Source of the DNA: Deltaproteobacteria bacterium
GTDB taxonomy: Bacteria > Desulfobacterota > Syntrophia > Syntrophales > JAFGHS01
DNA length: 64,000 bases
Assembly: GCA_016928025.1 (NCBI GenBank)
Contig: JAFGLN010000031.1
Span: 1 to 64,000, forward strand
Reading direction: 5' to 3'
The position numbers and the translations under genes were made by a program. Under the pieces are notes generated by a model. The model searched no databases and had not been told where the DNA came from. It saw only the letters and a program-made list of their open reading frames with translations. The first letter of the stretch is position 1. Each line of letters opens with the position of its first letter. Shown here in pieces: positions 1 to 8,322 of the stretch.

Positions 1-1
1 G

Positions 2-808
2 TTAATGAATGTTATCGGGTCGCCGGTCCATATTTCAAAAACAATCATGAATCTTGTTTCCAATGCCGCTGAAGCCATGACGGACGGCGGCCGGTTGATT
101 ATTTCCACCGGCAACCTGATCCTGAATCGTCCCATATCCGGTTTTGAAGAAATAGAACCGGGTGAATATGTAACCATATCCGTTGAGGACATGGGAATGG
201 GTATATCACCGGAGGACATGAAAAAAATCTTTGAACCTTTCTATACGAAAAAAGTGATGGGCCGGAGCGGAACGGGTTTGGGGATGTCCGTCGTCTGGTG
301 GACCATCAAAGATCATCAGGGATATGTCGACATTCAAAGCGCGGAAGGCAAAGGGACTTTGGTCACGATTTATTTACCGGCGACGCGTCAGCAGACGTTG
401 CCGAAGGACGTCCCTTTGCCTATGGACGATTATTTCGGCCAGGGGGAATCCGTCCTGGTCGTGGATGACATCAAAGAGCAGCGCGAGTTGGCAAGGACCA
501 TCTTTTATGAACTAGGCTACATGGTGGAAACGGTATCGAGCGGTGAGAAAGCCATCGCTTACCTTGAGGAAAAGAAAACGGATATCGTCTTTTTGGATAT
601 GATTATGGACCCCGGTATGGATGGTCTTGATACCTTGAAGCAAATTATCGCAACCAATCCGCAGCAAAAAGCCATCGTGACCAGCGGCTTTTCGGAAACA
701 GATCGTATCATCGAGGCGGAAAACCTCGGTGCCGTGAAGTTCCTGAAAAAACCCTATCAGTTGGAACAACTGGCTCGCTTGGTCAAACAGCTGCTCCGGT
801 CGGAATAA
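2..808 (+). CDS. Hybrid sensor histidine kinase, C-terminal part (HATPase + receiver), 5' truncated
   Basis: The frame is open to the window edge, so the sensor and phosphoacceptor-His domains lie upstream. Visible, counting from the ATG at 5: the N-box (NLVSNAAEAM, about 16-25), G1 region (DMGMGIS), F-box (FEPFYTKK) and G2 (GTGLGM) of a HisKA-type ATP-binding domain. A receiver domain follows from about residue 148, with the acidic pair VVDD, phosphoacceptor Asp198 (VFLDMI) and the conserved Lys249 (KKP). A kinase ending in its own receiver is typical of phosphorelay sensors in Deltaproteobacteria. No partner output regulator is in the window and the signal is unknown. The next gene converges on it. 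Confidence 0.9.
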   Translation, partial: LMNVIGSPVHISKTIMNLVSNAAEAMTDGGRLIISTGNLILNRPISGFEEIEPGEYVTISVEDMGMGISPEDMKKIFEPFYTKKVMGRSGTGLGMSVVWWTIKDHQGYVDIQSAEGKGTLVTIYLPATRQQTLPKDVPLPMDDYFGQGESVLVVDDIKEQRELARTIFYELGYMVETVSSGEKAIAYLEEKKTDIVFLDMIMDPGMDGLDTLKQIIATNPQQKAIVTSGFSETDRIIEAENLGAVKFLKKPYQLEQLARLVKQLLRSE

Positions 809-880
809 AGGTTCAAGGGATAAGGAACAAGGTTAAAGGTTCAAGGTTTCAGGAAGGTCGGCAATCCTTGGACCTTGCAT
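809..880. repeat. AAGGTTCAAGG-type short degenerate repeats
   Basis: The gap after the kinase is made of degenerate tandem copies of AAGGTTCAAGG / GGAACAAGG. The same simple repeat recurs at about 21253-21300, 23286-23310, 37328-37397 and 63735-63824. No coding potential is seen. Confidence 0.6.
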
Positions 881-901
881 CTTTACCCTTGCACCTAATC
901 T

Positions 902-2293
902 TTATTTCCCGATACAGAATTGGGAAAAGATCCTGTCCAGAACATCTTCAGCGGTTGTCTTTCCTGTTATATCATCCAGGCAGGTCAAGGCCTCCCGGAC
1001 ATCGAAGGCGGTCAGCTCAGGTAAGGGGCTCCCCGTTATATTATTTTGGGCTTGGAGCAGACGTTTCCGCGCTCCTTCGATGGCTGATTTGTGTCGAATA
1101 CCGGTAATCAGTATATCCGGCTGATATTCGTCGACTTTGCGGTCGTCCATGATCAGGCTGTAAAGACGGTCTTTGAGGTCCGATATGCCGTCGCCGTATT
1201 TTGCCGAAATGGGTAACGGCATGGTGTCCATATGGGGCTGTAAAAACTTGACTTCTGCAATGGACATTTTCTGTGGGAGGTCCGATTTATTGATGGCCAC
1301 GATGGTTATTTGTTTGTTTTGATGTTTGAGGAGGTCACGGTCTTCCCGGCTGAGCGGCCGACTGCCGTCCAAGACAATGATGATACCATCCGTGGAAGCG
1401 ATTTTTTCCCAAACCATACCGATGCCGGTTTCCTCGATCAGATTTTTGGGTTTCCTGATGCCTGCCGTATCGGTCAGCCTTACGGGCAATCCATGGATGT
1501 TAACGCTTTCTTCGATGAAATCTCTGGTGGTTCCGGGAATCGGTGTGACAATCGCACGCTTCTCACCCAGGAGTCGGTTTAACAGACTGGACTTCCCGAC
1601 ATTCGGTTTTCCCATGATAATGATATTGAGGCCCTGCCGGTAAATTTTGCCCTGTTCATAACCGGCCAGCAGGGCGGTGAGATCGGTGATAACCTCTTCA
1701 ATTTTTAGGCGGATTTCGTCTGAGGATTCGCCTTCCCGTTCATCTTCGGAAAAATCGATGGAAACCTCGATTTCAGCAAGAATATCGACAAGTTTCTGCT
1801 TTAAAGCTTCAATCCTGTCCCGCAGTCGACCATCCATCTGCGATACGGCGATGGCAAGCCCCTTTTCGGTTTTTGCCGAAATCATATCGGCAATCGCTTC
1901 CGCCTGGGACAGATCCATACGGTTGTTCAGAAAAGCCCGTTTCGTGAATTCGCCGGGTTCCGCAAGTCGTGCCCCGGCTTTAACGACTTCATTCAAAACG
2001 TGCTGAAGGATCAGCAATCCACCGTGGCAGTTGATCTCCAGTGTATCATCGCCGGTGTAAGAGTGGGGTTTTTTCATGATGGACATGAGAACGTCATCAA
2101 GGACGCTTCCTGTCTCCGGCGCGATAATTTGGCCGTGATAGAGGTGATGGGATTCGAAGGTCTCTAAAGACCTCGAGGGTTTGAACAGGTGTCGGGCGAT
2201 TTTTTCGGCATTCGGCCCGCTCACACGGATGATCCCTATACCGCCTGTGCCTAAAGGCGTTGATATTGCCGCTATGGTGTCGTCCATGATCAT
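902..2293 (-). CDS. mnmE: tRNA uridine-5-carboxymethylaminomethyl modification GTPase MnmE
   Basis: MnmE (TrmE) works with MnmG to modify the wobble uridine of several tRNAs. The N-terminal formyl-THF-binding domain begins DDTIAAISTPLGTGGIGI. The embedded G domain has a P-loop GKPNVGKSSLLN, the PGTTRD switch and the NKSD specificity motif. The protein ends in the catalytic CIGK. It is the last gene of the rpmH-rnpA-yidD-yidC-jag-mnmE string. The frame stays open upstream to 2404, but that extension is translated palindromic repeat. The ATG at 2293 (or 2287) gives about 461-463 residues, the family's usual length, with AGGT six bases ahead. Confidence 0.95.
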   Translation of the reverse strand: MIMDDTIAAISTPLGTGGIGIIRVSGPNAEKIARHLFKPSRSLETFESHHLYHGQIIAPETGSVLDDVLMSIMKKPHSYTGDDTLEINCHGGLLILQHVLNEVVKAGARLAEPGEFTKRAFLNNRMDLSQAEAIADMISAKTEKGLAIAVSQMDGRLRDRIEALKQKLVDILAEIEVSIDFSEDEREGESSDEIRLKIEEVITDLTALLAGYEQGKIYRQGLNIIIMGKPNVGKSSLLNRLLGEKRAIVTPIPGTTRDFIEESVNIHGLPVRLTDTAGIRKPKNLIEETGIGMVWEKIASTDGIIIVLDGSRPLSREDRDLLKHQNKQITIVAINKSDLPQKMSIAEVKFLQPHMDTMPLPISAKYGDGISDLKDRLYSLIMDDRKVDEYQPDILITGIRHKSAIEGARKRLLQAQNNITGSPLPELTAFDVREALTCLDDITGKTTAEDVLDRIFSQFCIGK

Positions 2294-2329
2294 CGGTGGA
2301 CCTACCAAGAAAACAGTGACCGGTGACAA

Positions 2330-2489
2330 GTGACGGACCTGTAAAAATTCATATTCCCCTCCCCTGGTGGGAGGGGATGAAGGGGAGGGGGGATTTATAA
2401 TCAATTGTAATAACGTTGTTTCTCACCCTCACCCCAACCCTTTCCTCTCAAGGGAGAGGGGGATTTTCGACTTTTTACAGGGCCATCAC
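2330..2489. repeat. MITE-like palindromic element, family A, copy 1
   Basis: About 160 bp bounded by inverted ends of the form GTGACGGACCTGTAAAAA and CTTTTTACAGGGCCATCAC, with CT/AG-rich hairpin arms inside (CCTCCCCTGGTGGGAGGGG, and CTCTCAAGGGAGAG). Near-identical copies lie at 19284-19440 (opposite orientation) and 62957-63115. It carries no gene and fills most of the 340-bp gap between mnmE and jag. The flanks hold GTGACAAGTGACG/GAGTAAC-type short repeats, also seen beside copy 3. Confidence 0.8.
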
Positions 2490-2632
2490 AAGTGACGAGT
2501 AACATGTATTCGGTTTGTGTTGAGTCTTTTATCTCGTTACCTGCCTCTTGTTATCCGTCATGTGTGATTTTCATGCCTCATCGTTTCCTGGGGGCATGGG
2601 CACAATAAGAATAAAGCAGATGCTTACTTAGG

Positions 2633-3427
2633 CTATTTTTTTTTAACCGGCATAATGACGATCTTTTTATATTCTCCCTCGCCCCGGCTTTTTGTCACCA
2701 GGGATTCGTCATTTTGGAGAGCCATATGGATGATCCGGCGATCACGGGCATTCATATGATCAACGGTTACCGGCTTTCTGGATTTCTTAACCTTTTCGCC
2801 AAGCTTTTCGGCCAAAGCGATGAGGGAGCTTTCTCTTTTTTGCCTGTATTCTTCGATGTCTACGGAAATTATTTTCCGTTCGCTCCCCGCTTTGTTCATC
2901 GCTTTTGTTATTATATACTGAATCGCGTCAAGATTTTGACCTCTTCTGCCGATCAGCAATCCCCCGCCGTCTCCCCGGATTTTGAGATTGACGGCTTCCT
3001 CGGTTTCTTCAACCGTAACGGGGTAGCTAAGATCCATTCTCGTTAGAATGCCCTCCAGCAATTGTTTGGCCTGGAAGGCGATTTGTCCGTTCTCTCCTTC
3101 CGGCGCTTTATCCGGAAAAGGTGAATCCGCTGCCGGGACATCCGGCGGTGGTGCCGGGGCGGCCTTTGGTTCGGTTTTTCCGGCGTTCCGCTCTCTGGAT
3201 GCCTTCGCCGGAGCCTTTACCGGTTTATCAAGGGGTTCGTCGAATGACATGTCGAATTGCATTAAACTCGCTTTGATTTTCGCTTTTTTGGCGCCAAATC
3301 CCAAGAATCCCGAAGACCCTTCGGAAATAATTTCTATATTCAGTTTTTCTCTCGGGGCATCGAATTGACGGCAGGCGTTTTGAATGGCTTCGTCAATTGT
3401 TTTCCCTTCTATTTCGATAACTTTCAT
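2633..3427 (-). CDS. jag: Jag/KhpB-type RNA-binding protein (Jag_N, KH, R3H)
   Basis: 264 residues. The N-terminal Jag domain (about 1-55) includes SSGFLGFGAKKAKIK. An Ala/Pro-rich linker (about 56-115) follows, then a type II KH domain (about 122-182) with the GxxG loop IGRRGQNLD, and a C-terminal R3H domain with NARDRRIIHMAL. Jag/KhpB proteins bind RNA in the cytoplasm and are almost always encoded next to yidC, as here (13 bp downstream of yidC). The ATG at 3427 follows a GCGAGG ribosome-binding site. The exact cellular role in this lineage is not known. Confidence 0.93.
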   Translation of the reverse strand: MKVIEIEGKTIDEAIQNACRQFDAPREKLNIEIISEGSSGFLGFGAKKAKIKASLMQFDMSFDEPLDKPVKAPAKASRERNAGKTEPKAAPAPPPDVPAADSPFPDKAPEGENGQIAFQAKQLLEGILTRMDLSYPVTVEETEEAVNLKIRGDGGGLLIGRRGQNLDAIQYIITKAMNKAGSERKIISVDIEEYRQKRESSLIALAEKLGEKVKKSRKPVTVDHMNARDRRIIHMALQNDESLVTKSRGEGEYKKIVIMPVKKK

Positions 3428-3440
3428 CTATAAACCTCGC

Positions 3441-5147
3441 TTATGATCGCCGCCTGGTGATGTAATATTGCTGTCCGATACTGATGATATTATTGAAGAG
3501 CCAGTAAACAACCAGTCCTGAAGGAAAATTCAGGAACAGGAATGTAAAAACAACAGGCATCCACAGCATTAACTTGGCCTGCATGGGATCACCCATGGGC
3601 GGGCTCATTTTCTGCTGAAGGAACATGGTTCCTCCCATGATGATCGGCGTAATGTAATACGGATCTTTAGCCGAAAGGTCCTGGATCCACCAGAAAAACG
3701 GCGAGTGCCTCAGCTCAATCGAGTAAAGCAGGGCCGTATAGAAGCCGAAGAAAACGGGAATCTGAATAAGCATGGGCAGACACCCGCTGAGCGGATTGAC
3801 CTTGTTGGACTTATACATTGCCATTGTTTCCTGGCCGATTTTTTGTCGGTCGTCTTTATATTTTTCGCGCAATTGCGCTATTTGCGGCTGCAGTTTTTGC
3901 ATCTTTTTCATCGATTTGTAGCTGATGTTGCCGAGGGGCCAGAAGAGGATCTTGATCAGAATGGTGATAATAATGATCGCGATACCGTAATTGTGGACGT
4001 ATTGATAAATGAACTTGAGGGCGATGAGCAGAGACATGGCCAGCCATTTTAAACCGGGAATCCAGGATTCAAAGTCGATGGCATTTTCCAGACCAACGCC
4101 CAGTTCTTTCAGAATGCTGTGATTTTTGGGGCCCAGGAACAATGAATAGGAAAACAGACCGACCTGTCCCGAAGGGACGAGATTCTTCGGACCGTTGAGA
4201 CCGACGGTTACCGTGTTATGATCTTTGCTGACAAAAAGACTCGTCAGCGACGGATTTTGGGGGATCAATGAGGCGATAAAGTATTTACTTTCAAACCCTC
4301 CCCAGGATACATCAGGACCGTAGATCTCATCTTTCTCAATTTTTGCTACCTTGATACGGTCAATCGATTCTTTGATATAAGTAATCGGTCCATCATGTCC
4401 GTAACTTTCTGTTTTCGCAGCCGGATCGACGTATTGATACCAGCTGAGCGCGGCGTTTTGCGTAATGGGGCTCGGAGAGAGGTTGTAAACCCTGACTTCA
4501 AGATCAATGGTATATTTATCGGGATTGAAGAGGTATACCTTCTCAATTTTTAAGTGGTCCGGATAAGTCCGGGAAAACGTCAAGCGATAATTGTCCGGTC
4601 TTTCGATCAAATCCAGATGATCGACACTTGCCTTATAGGCATCTTTTACGGGGACATTAATATTTGAGTTTGGAAAAGAGACGGACAGCGGTTTCGGCAT
4701 GTCCGGTTGGATGACCACAAGCTCGACCAGTTGGGCGCTCTCATCTTCCATTTCTTTCTTCGCTGTAAAAAATTTCAGTACATTAGACAGACTATAGTTC
4801 CGATCTGGTGGGAGTTTCTGGTAATAATCTTTCAATTTCAAAGATTTAAGGGCACCGCCCTCCGTCGTAAAGACGGCCGTATAAAGGGAGGTCTCAACGG
4901 GGATATCTCTATATTCAACCGTCTCCCGCGTCGATGCGATGGTTTTCGGGGGAATAACTTTTTCGGCGACGGCCGCTGCTTTTTGTGTTTCCCCCGTCCC
5001 GGCTGCGACGGTCGTCTGTTCGGCCGTCTGTTCGGTCTGCTGAGGGGCCTTTTGTTGTTCTGCCGGCTTCGGTTTCATGAAGAAGGTCTGATAAATAAAG
5101 ATGACGGCCATTGAAAGGGCTATGGCAAGAAATGTCCTCTTGTCCAT
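3441..5147 (-). CDS. yidC: Membrane protein insertase YidC
   Basis: 568 residues, the long Gram-negative form. There is an N-terminal anchor (FLAIALSMAVIFIYQTFF), a Pro/Gln/Ala-rich stretch, a large periplasmic beta-sandwich domain, and a C-terminal bundle of about five membrane helices with the conserved NISYKSMKKMQKLQP cytoplasmic loop and NPLSGCLPMLIQIPVFFGFY. It inserts and folds inner-membrane proteins, alone or with SecYEG. The ATG at 5147 follows ATGGAGGT. It sits between yidD and jag on the same strand. Confidence 0.97.
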   Translation of the reverse strand: MDKRTFLAIALSMAVIFIYQTFFMKPKPAEQQKAPQQTEQTAEQTTVAAGTGETQKAAAVAEKVIPPKTIASTRETVEYRDIPVETSLYTAVFTTEGGALKSLKLKDYYQKLPPDRNYSLSNVLKFFTAKKEMEDESAQLVELVVIQPDMPKPLSVSFPNSNINVPVKDAYKASVDHLDLIERPDNYRLTFSRTYPDHLKIEKVYLFNPDKYTIDLEVRVYNLSPSPITQNAALSWYQYVDPAAKTESYGHDGPITYIKESIDRIKVAKIEKDEIYGPDVSWGGFESKYFIASLIPQNPSLTSLFVSKDHNTVTVGLNGPKNLVPSGQVGLFSYSLFLGPKNHSILKELGVGLENAIDFESWIPGLKWLAMSLLIALKFIYQYVHNYGIAIIIITILIKILFWPLGNISYKSMKKMQKLQPQIAQLREKYKDDRQKIGQETMAMYKSNKVNPLSGCLPMLIQIPVFFGFYTALLYSIELRHSPFFWWIQDLSAKDPYYITPIIMGGTMFLQQKMSPPMGDPMQAKLMLWMPVVFTFLFLNFPSGLVVYWLFNNIISIGQQYYITRRRS

Positions 5148-5174
5148 TAAATACCTCCATGATTTCCTATCGTT

Positions 5175-5399
5175 TTATTTGACTGGATCGTAACCGCCGG
5201 GATGAAAGGGATGGCAGCGCAGCAAGCGCAACGTACCGTACCATAGTCCTTTATACGGCCCGTGCTTTTTGATGGCGCCGATCATGTACTCGGAGCAGGA
5301 TGGGTAAAAACGGCAACACGGCATCAAAAAAGGTGATATGCCGATTTGATAAAGCCGAACAAGAAATATTAGAATCTTTCCTAAAAATTGCCTGATCAT
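5175..5399 (-). CDS. yidD: Membrane protein insertion efficiency factor YidD
   Basis: 74 residues with the family signature: a hydrophobic or amphipathic N-terminus ([15 protein letters not shown]), [15 protein letters not shown], then [16 protein letters not shown] at the C-terminus. The conserved cysteines are present. YidD is a membrane-associated helper of YidC-dependent insertion. It lies 14 bp downstream of rnpA in the canonical order. The ribosome-binding site is weak, which suggests coupling to rnpA translation. Confidence 0.95.
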   Translation of the reverse strand: MIRQFLGKILIFLVRLYQIGISPFLMPCCRFYPSCSEYMIGAIKKHGPYKGLWYGTLRLLRCHPFHPGGYDPVK

Positions 5400-5412
5400 A
5401 TTTTCAAATATT

Positions 5413-5745
5413 TCATTTTATTAAACGTTCCAGTTGTCTGCTCACATCGTGATAATTCAACTTAGCAATATTTCCCTTGACGATGATCACGATATCTTGA
5501 GAGTCTGCAATATCGGATTTGTTTAGCCGGAAAAACTCTCTGAGAAGACGTTTGATTCTGTTTCTTTGTACGGCATTACCGACTTTTTTAGTGACCGTGA
5601 TTCCCAGCCTTTTCGCTCCTGAATGATTACGGCTTACGATGATAGTAAAATTCTCCGAATAGCCTCGCACCCCTTGCTTGTAGACGGTTAAATATTCTTT
5701 TCTTTTCCGAATTCTTTCCTTTTTTGTGAAGGTTTGTTTTTCCAT
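5413..5745 (-). CDS. rnpA: Ribonuclease P protein component
   Basis: Protein subunit of RNase P, which matures the 5' end of tRNAs together with the M1 RNA. The RNR-type core [18 protein letters not shown] and upstream [10 protein letters not shown] are present. The ATG at 5745 (reading [15 protein letters not shown]) gives 110 residues, the usual length. An in-frame TTG at 5763 would add six residues and is less likely. It lies 62 bp downstream of rpmH. Confidence 0.95.
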   Translation of the reverse strand: MEKQTFTKKERIRKRKEYLTVYKQGVRGYSENFTIIVSRNHSGAKRLGITVTKKVGNAVQRNRIKRLLREFFRLNKSDIADSQDIVIIVKGNIAKLNYHDVSRQLERLIK

Positions 5746-5807
5746 GTCTTCCAGATCCGGCAACCAATAGGATGCCTTTGACCTGTTTCAAAGATTCCTT
5801 CGGTGCC

Positions 5808-5945
5808 TTACACGGACAGGCGCTTCCTTCCCTTTGCCCGCCTCCTGCTGAGGACCAGTCTGCCCCCTTTCGTAGACATTCGGACAAGAAAACCATGGGT
5901 TCTCTTTCTTTTGATGTTGCTTACGGCTGTTAAATTCTTTTTCAT
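5808..5945 (-). CDS. rpmH: 50S ribosomal protein L34
   Basis: A 45-codon gene read on the minus strand. The core is the L34 signature: [32 protein letters not shown] and the RLSV end. GGGG lies upstream of the ATG at 5945. The N-terminus reads [10 protein letters not shown] where most L34 proteins have MKRTYQPSN, so it is one residue longer and loses the usual TYQPS. Its place directly upstream of rnpA is the canonical one. dnaA, often the next gene, is not here. Confidence 0.93.
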   Translation of the reverse strand: MKKNLTAVSNIKRKRTHGFLVRMSTKGGRLVLSRRRAKGRKRLSV

Positions 5946-6070
5946 ATCAAACCCCAGTCAATATATTAAGCGTCGCAATAAACCATAATCATATATGTTT
6001 GTCAAGGTCAAACTGACCCGTGTCTATTATGGTGAGGATGAGGGACCGGCATTGATTTTCCGCCTTTTAT

Positions 6071-6112
6071 GAAAATAAAACCCCCCTTCAATCGTGGACT
6101 GAAGAGGGGTTG
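6071..6112 (-). terminator. Rho-independent terminator of the 6184-6459 gene
   Basis: Read on the minus strand, an ACCCCTCTTCA arm pairs with TGAAGGGGGG across a short loop and is followed by TTTTATTTT. It lies about 70 bp past the stop codon of the gene ending at 6184. Confidence 0.8.
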
Positions 6113-6183
6113 TTCGATTCAGATTCGTTTGATTCTTGCGCTTGCTTTTCTCTATCTTTTTGGCTCGGACACGGGTGCGCAGA

Positions 6184-6459
6184 TCAGCTCACCAGCGATC
6201 TGACCGCATCAATGACCGGTGTCGTGAACAGAGAAATCATGATCGTGTAGAGCGCGAAAGCACCGACCGCTTCACTGGCATAAATTCTGGAGAATCTGTT
6301 TTTCAGAGAGATGATCAGCAAGCCGCCGACGATTAAGCAGCCCAACTGGAAGAATGGAAAATTGCTGATACCTGTTGCCGTATATTCTGCGAAGCTGAAG
6401 GCCGCCGTGCTGAGCACGATGAACGCCGTTACTGCAATGGTTGATAATGTCTTTTTCAT
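6184..6459 (-). CDS. Small exported or membrane protein, unknown function
   Basis: 91 residues, not recognised as a named family. It has a lysine start and hydrophobic N-terminus ending in AAFSFAEY, which looks like a signal peptide with cleavage after SFA. Two hydrophobic stretches follow (LGCLIVGGLLIISL and FALYTIMISLFTTPVI). A strong GGGGGAG ribosome-binding site precedes the ATG at 6459, and its own terminator follows, so it appears to be a real monocistronic gene. A small GCCC(T)6CGGGC hairpin lies in the leader at 6485-6499. Confidence 0.75.
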   Translation of the reverse strand: MKKTLSTIAVTAFIVLSTAAFSFAEYTATGISNFPFFQLGCLIVGGLLIISLKNRFSRIYASEAVGAFALYTIMISLFTTPVIDAVRSLVS

Positions 6460-6863
6460 GGTTTGTCTCCCCCTTTCAGGTTTTGCCCTTTTTTCGGGCT
6501 TTTATCTTTATCTATTGAAAATTGTATGCCAGTTTCATGTTTTAGGGGGGGATATTTTATAACATTATGATTATATGTGGCTTTTGATGGTCTGTTTGTT
6601 TCACGGTCCATCCTTTATTTCCTCTGGAGGGTGCGGCGGCTTGAATGGAATGTTAAACGGCTTGAAAGAAATATTGCATCCCATGAATTTAGGATCCCCC
6701 ATGACGGACAAAAAAATGAAAATGATGATTCCTTTTTTCTGGTGGAATCAATCTTATAAAATATCAAAAGGTGTTGCGTTCGAGATAATATAAGGCTGTC
6801 AGTGCCTGAAAGCACTTCTGCAATTACAGTGCTGAGGGAATAACCTGGTGCGCTGAATCAGAT
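6460..6863. other. 404-bp gap without a confident gene
   Basis: Contains the leader of the 6184-6459 gene and AT-rich sequence. A short plus-strand frame (GTG at 6577 to 6759) reads a basic, heptad-like stretch (WRVRRLEWNVKRLERNI), but it has no convincing ribosome-binding site and is not called. Confidence 0.4.
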
Positions 6864-7130
6864 TTAAGCTTCTGTGCGCGAAAAACGGTTTAATATAAGA
6901 TTATAGAGCCAGGCAAAAATGGCTCCCCCGATCAAACCGTCCACAAACGCCCATAAAAGACCAATAAAACTACCGGTTGGAGATATGGTGAAACCCCGGT
7001 AGATTCGGCCAATGAAAGTCGGATCACCCGTTGCCCCGTCAAATGCGATGATCCACCACGTCAAAACGAAAAGGCCAAAGCCCCAAAGGATTCCACATGT
7101 TACGGCAAACGCGTTGACATTGAGTTTCAT
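6864..7130 (-). CDS. Small holin-like membrane protein
   Basis: 88 residues with two or three hydrophobic segments (about 8-29 and 53-80), a conserved-looking WWIIAFDGATGDPTFIGRIY middle and the FVDGLIGGAIFAWLYNL end. Proteins of this form in anaerobic bacteria are often labelled bacteriophage holin, but nothing phage-related is near and the true role is unknown. A perfect AAGGAGGTG ribosome-binding site precedes the ATG at 7130. The upstream same-strand gene ends at 7160. Confidence 0.75.
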   Translation of the reverse strand: MKLNVNAFAVTCGILWGFGLFVLTWWIIAFDGATGDPTFIGRIYRGFTISPTGSFIGLLWAFVDGLIGGAIFAWLYNLILNRFSRTEA

Positions 7131-7159
7131 TTTGGCACCTCCTTAATCGTTTCATTTAA

Positions 7160-8062
7160 TCATTCCTTATGTTTATTGATGGGAGAATGACGCAGCGTTG
7201 ATGGAATCTCTGTTTGAAAGAGGGTATTTGCGATTTTTACCAGGAACCAGAATGCCAGCAGCGGCAGAATAACCACTTGAATCAAAAACACCCCGACATA
7301 AAGAAATGTCAGTTTCAGGAGGTTCTCGATGATTTTTCCCGCATTGGTAACGGTCGATGCCAGGGCGTTTTTGAATTCCATGGATTTTTGTTTGAGGAAT
7401 GATGCGCTGTTTTCAATCGTTCCTAAAACACCGTCAATTTCCGGAAAGGAGAAATCCTTTAATTTTTCCAGCTCCGCAGAACCGACGGCCAGTTCTTTAT
7501 TGGCGTCCTCGATTTGATCGGCGAAGTAATAACGATAAAGATAATGGTCGGCAACCGCCGCGATGGGCAGGAAAAAGCGGGCGATAATAAGAAGAAACAT
7601 AAATCGCACCATGGTTTTTTGAAAGGATATCAACCTTTGATTATCGAACCATACCAACACGGAAAGGATCAAGAGAAAAATAGCCAGGATGGGCGGAGCA
7701 AGCGATACACTGATTTCATAGGCCAATTTTTGAACGCCTAATGACGTAATCGCCGTTACGAGTACATCGGATAAACGTTCGGTCATATCGTCAATGGGGT
7801 CCAGGGCCTGACCGACAGCTATGGATACGCCAACCCCTGCGGGTTCCAACTGCAGAGTGGATTCCTTGATAATGGATACGGAAGCATTAATCACTCTGCA
7901 TGTCGCATAGGCTATGCCTGATTTGGTAATCGCTTCACGAAAATAAGTATCTGTGGTGGTGTCCAATACGGGAATCTTCAGGCCGGCGGAAAGAAACAGC
8001 AGGACCGCTGCCACAACACCCAGAGACGATCTTATGATTTTCTGTTTTTTTGTCGTTTGCAT
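7160..8062 (-). CDS. Integral membrane protein, unknown function
   Basis: About 300 residues, not recognised. It has four or more hydrophobic segments: near the N-terminus (SLGVVAAVLLFLSAGL), two in the middle (LAPPILAIFLLILSVLVWF, MFLLIIARFFLPIAAV) and one at the C-terminus (FLYVGVFLIQVVILPLLAFWF). A polar, partly coiled-coil region (DANKELAVGSAELEKLKDF) probably lies in the periplasm. The frame extends to an ATG at 8125, but the ATG at 8062 (MQTTKKQKII) puts a basic start directly before the first membrane helix. It may be co-transcribed with the small holin-like gene 29 bp downstream. Confidence 0.7.
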   Translation of the reverse strand: MQTTKKQKIIRSSLGVVAAVLLFLSAGLKIPVLDTTTDTYFREAITKSGIAYATCRVINASVSIIKESTLQLEPAGVGVSIAVGQALDPIDDMTERLSDVLVTAITSLGVQKLAYEISVSLAPPILAIFLLILSVLVWFDNQRLISFQKTMVRFMFLLIIARFFLPIAAVADHYLYRYYFADQIEDANKELAVGSAELEKLKDFSFPEIDGVLGTIENSASFLKQKSMEFKNALASTVTNAGKIIENLLKLTFLYVGVFLIQVVILPLLAFWFLVKIANTLFQTEIPSTLRHSPINKHKE

Positions 8063-8322
8063 GTTGGTCGATGTCCGACAATGACGCTCAAGGTGCCGCC
8101 GAAGAAATTCTCCATCCGGACACAATGGATGACGGCGCCAAATAAAACGATCCGCTCAATATTTCCTACCATAATTCATGAAAGAAGTTCAACGGCCAAA
8201 CTTTTAAACGCCTGCAAGCCGAAAAGCATTGACATCAAAAGAAGGGTTGTGCAGGAACGGCGTTCTTTCGGAAAGATTTTCCCGCCTTGTGCCGCGGTGC
8301 CCTGCCGCTGTCGGTTCGGCCT

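Noticed and set aside
5946-6070. Possible origin of replication beside rpmH
   Set aside because: No DnaA boxes (TTATCCACA-like) and no dnaA or dnaN gene were found.
6577-6759. Possible 60-codon gene with a basic heptad-like stretch
   Set aside because: GTG start without a ribosome-binding site, no family recognised and overlapping alternative frames; kept only as a note on the gap.
6864-7130. Prophage, suggested by a holin-like protein
   Set aside because: No other phage gene is nearby and this family of small membrane proteins is common outside phages.
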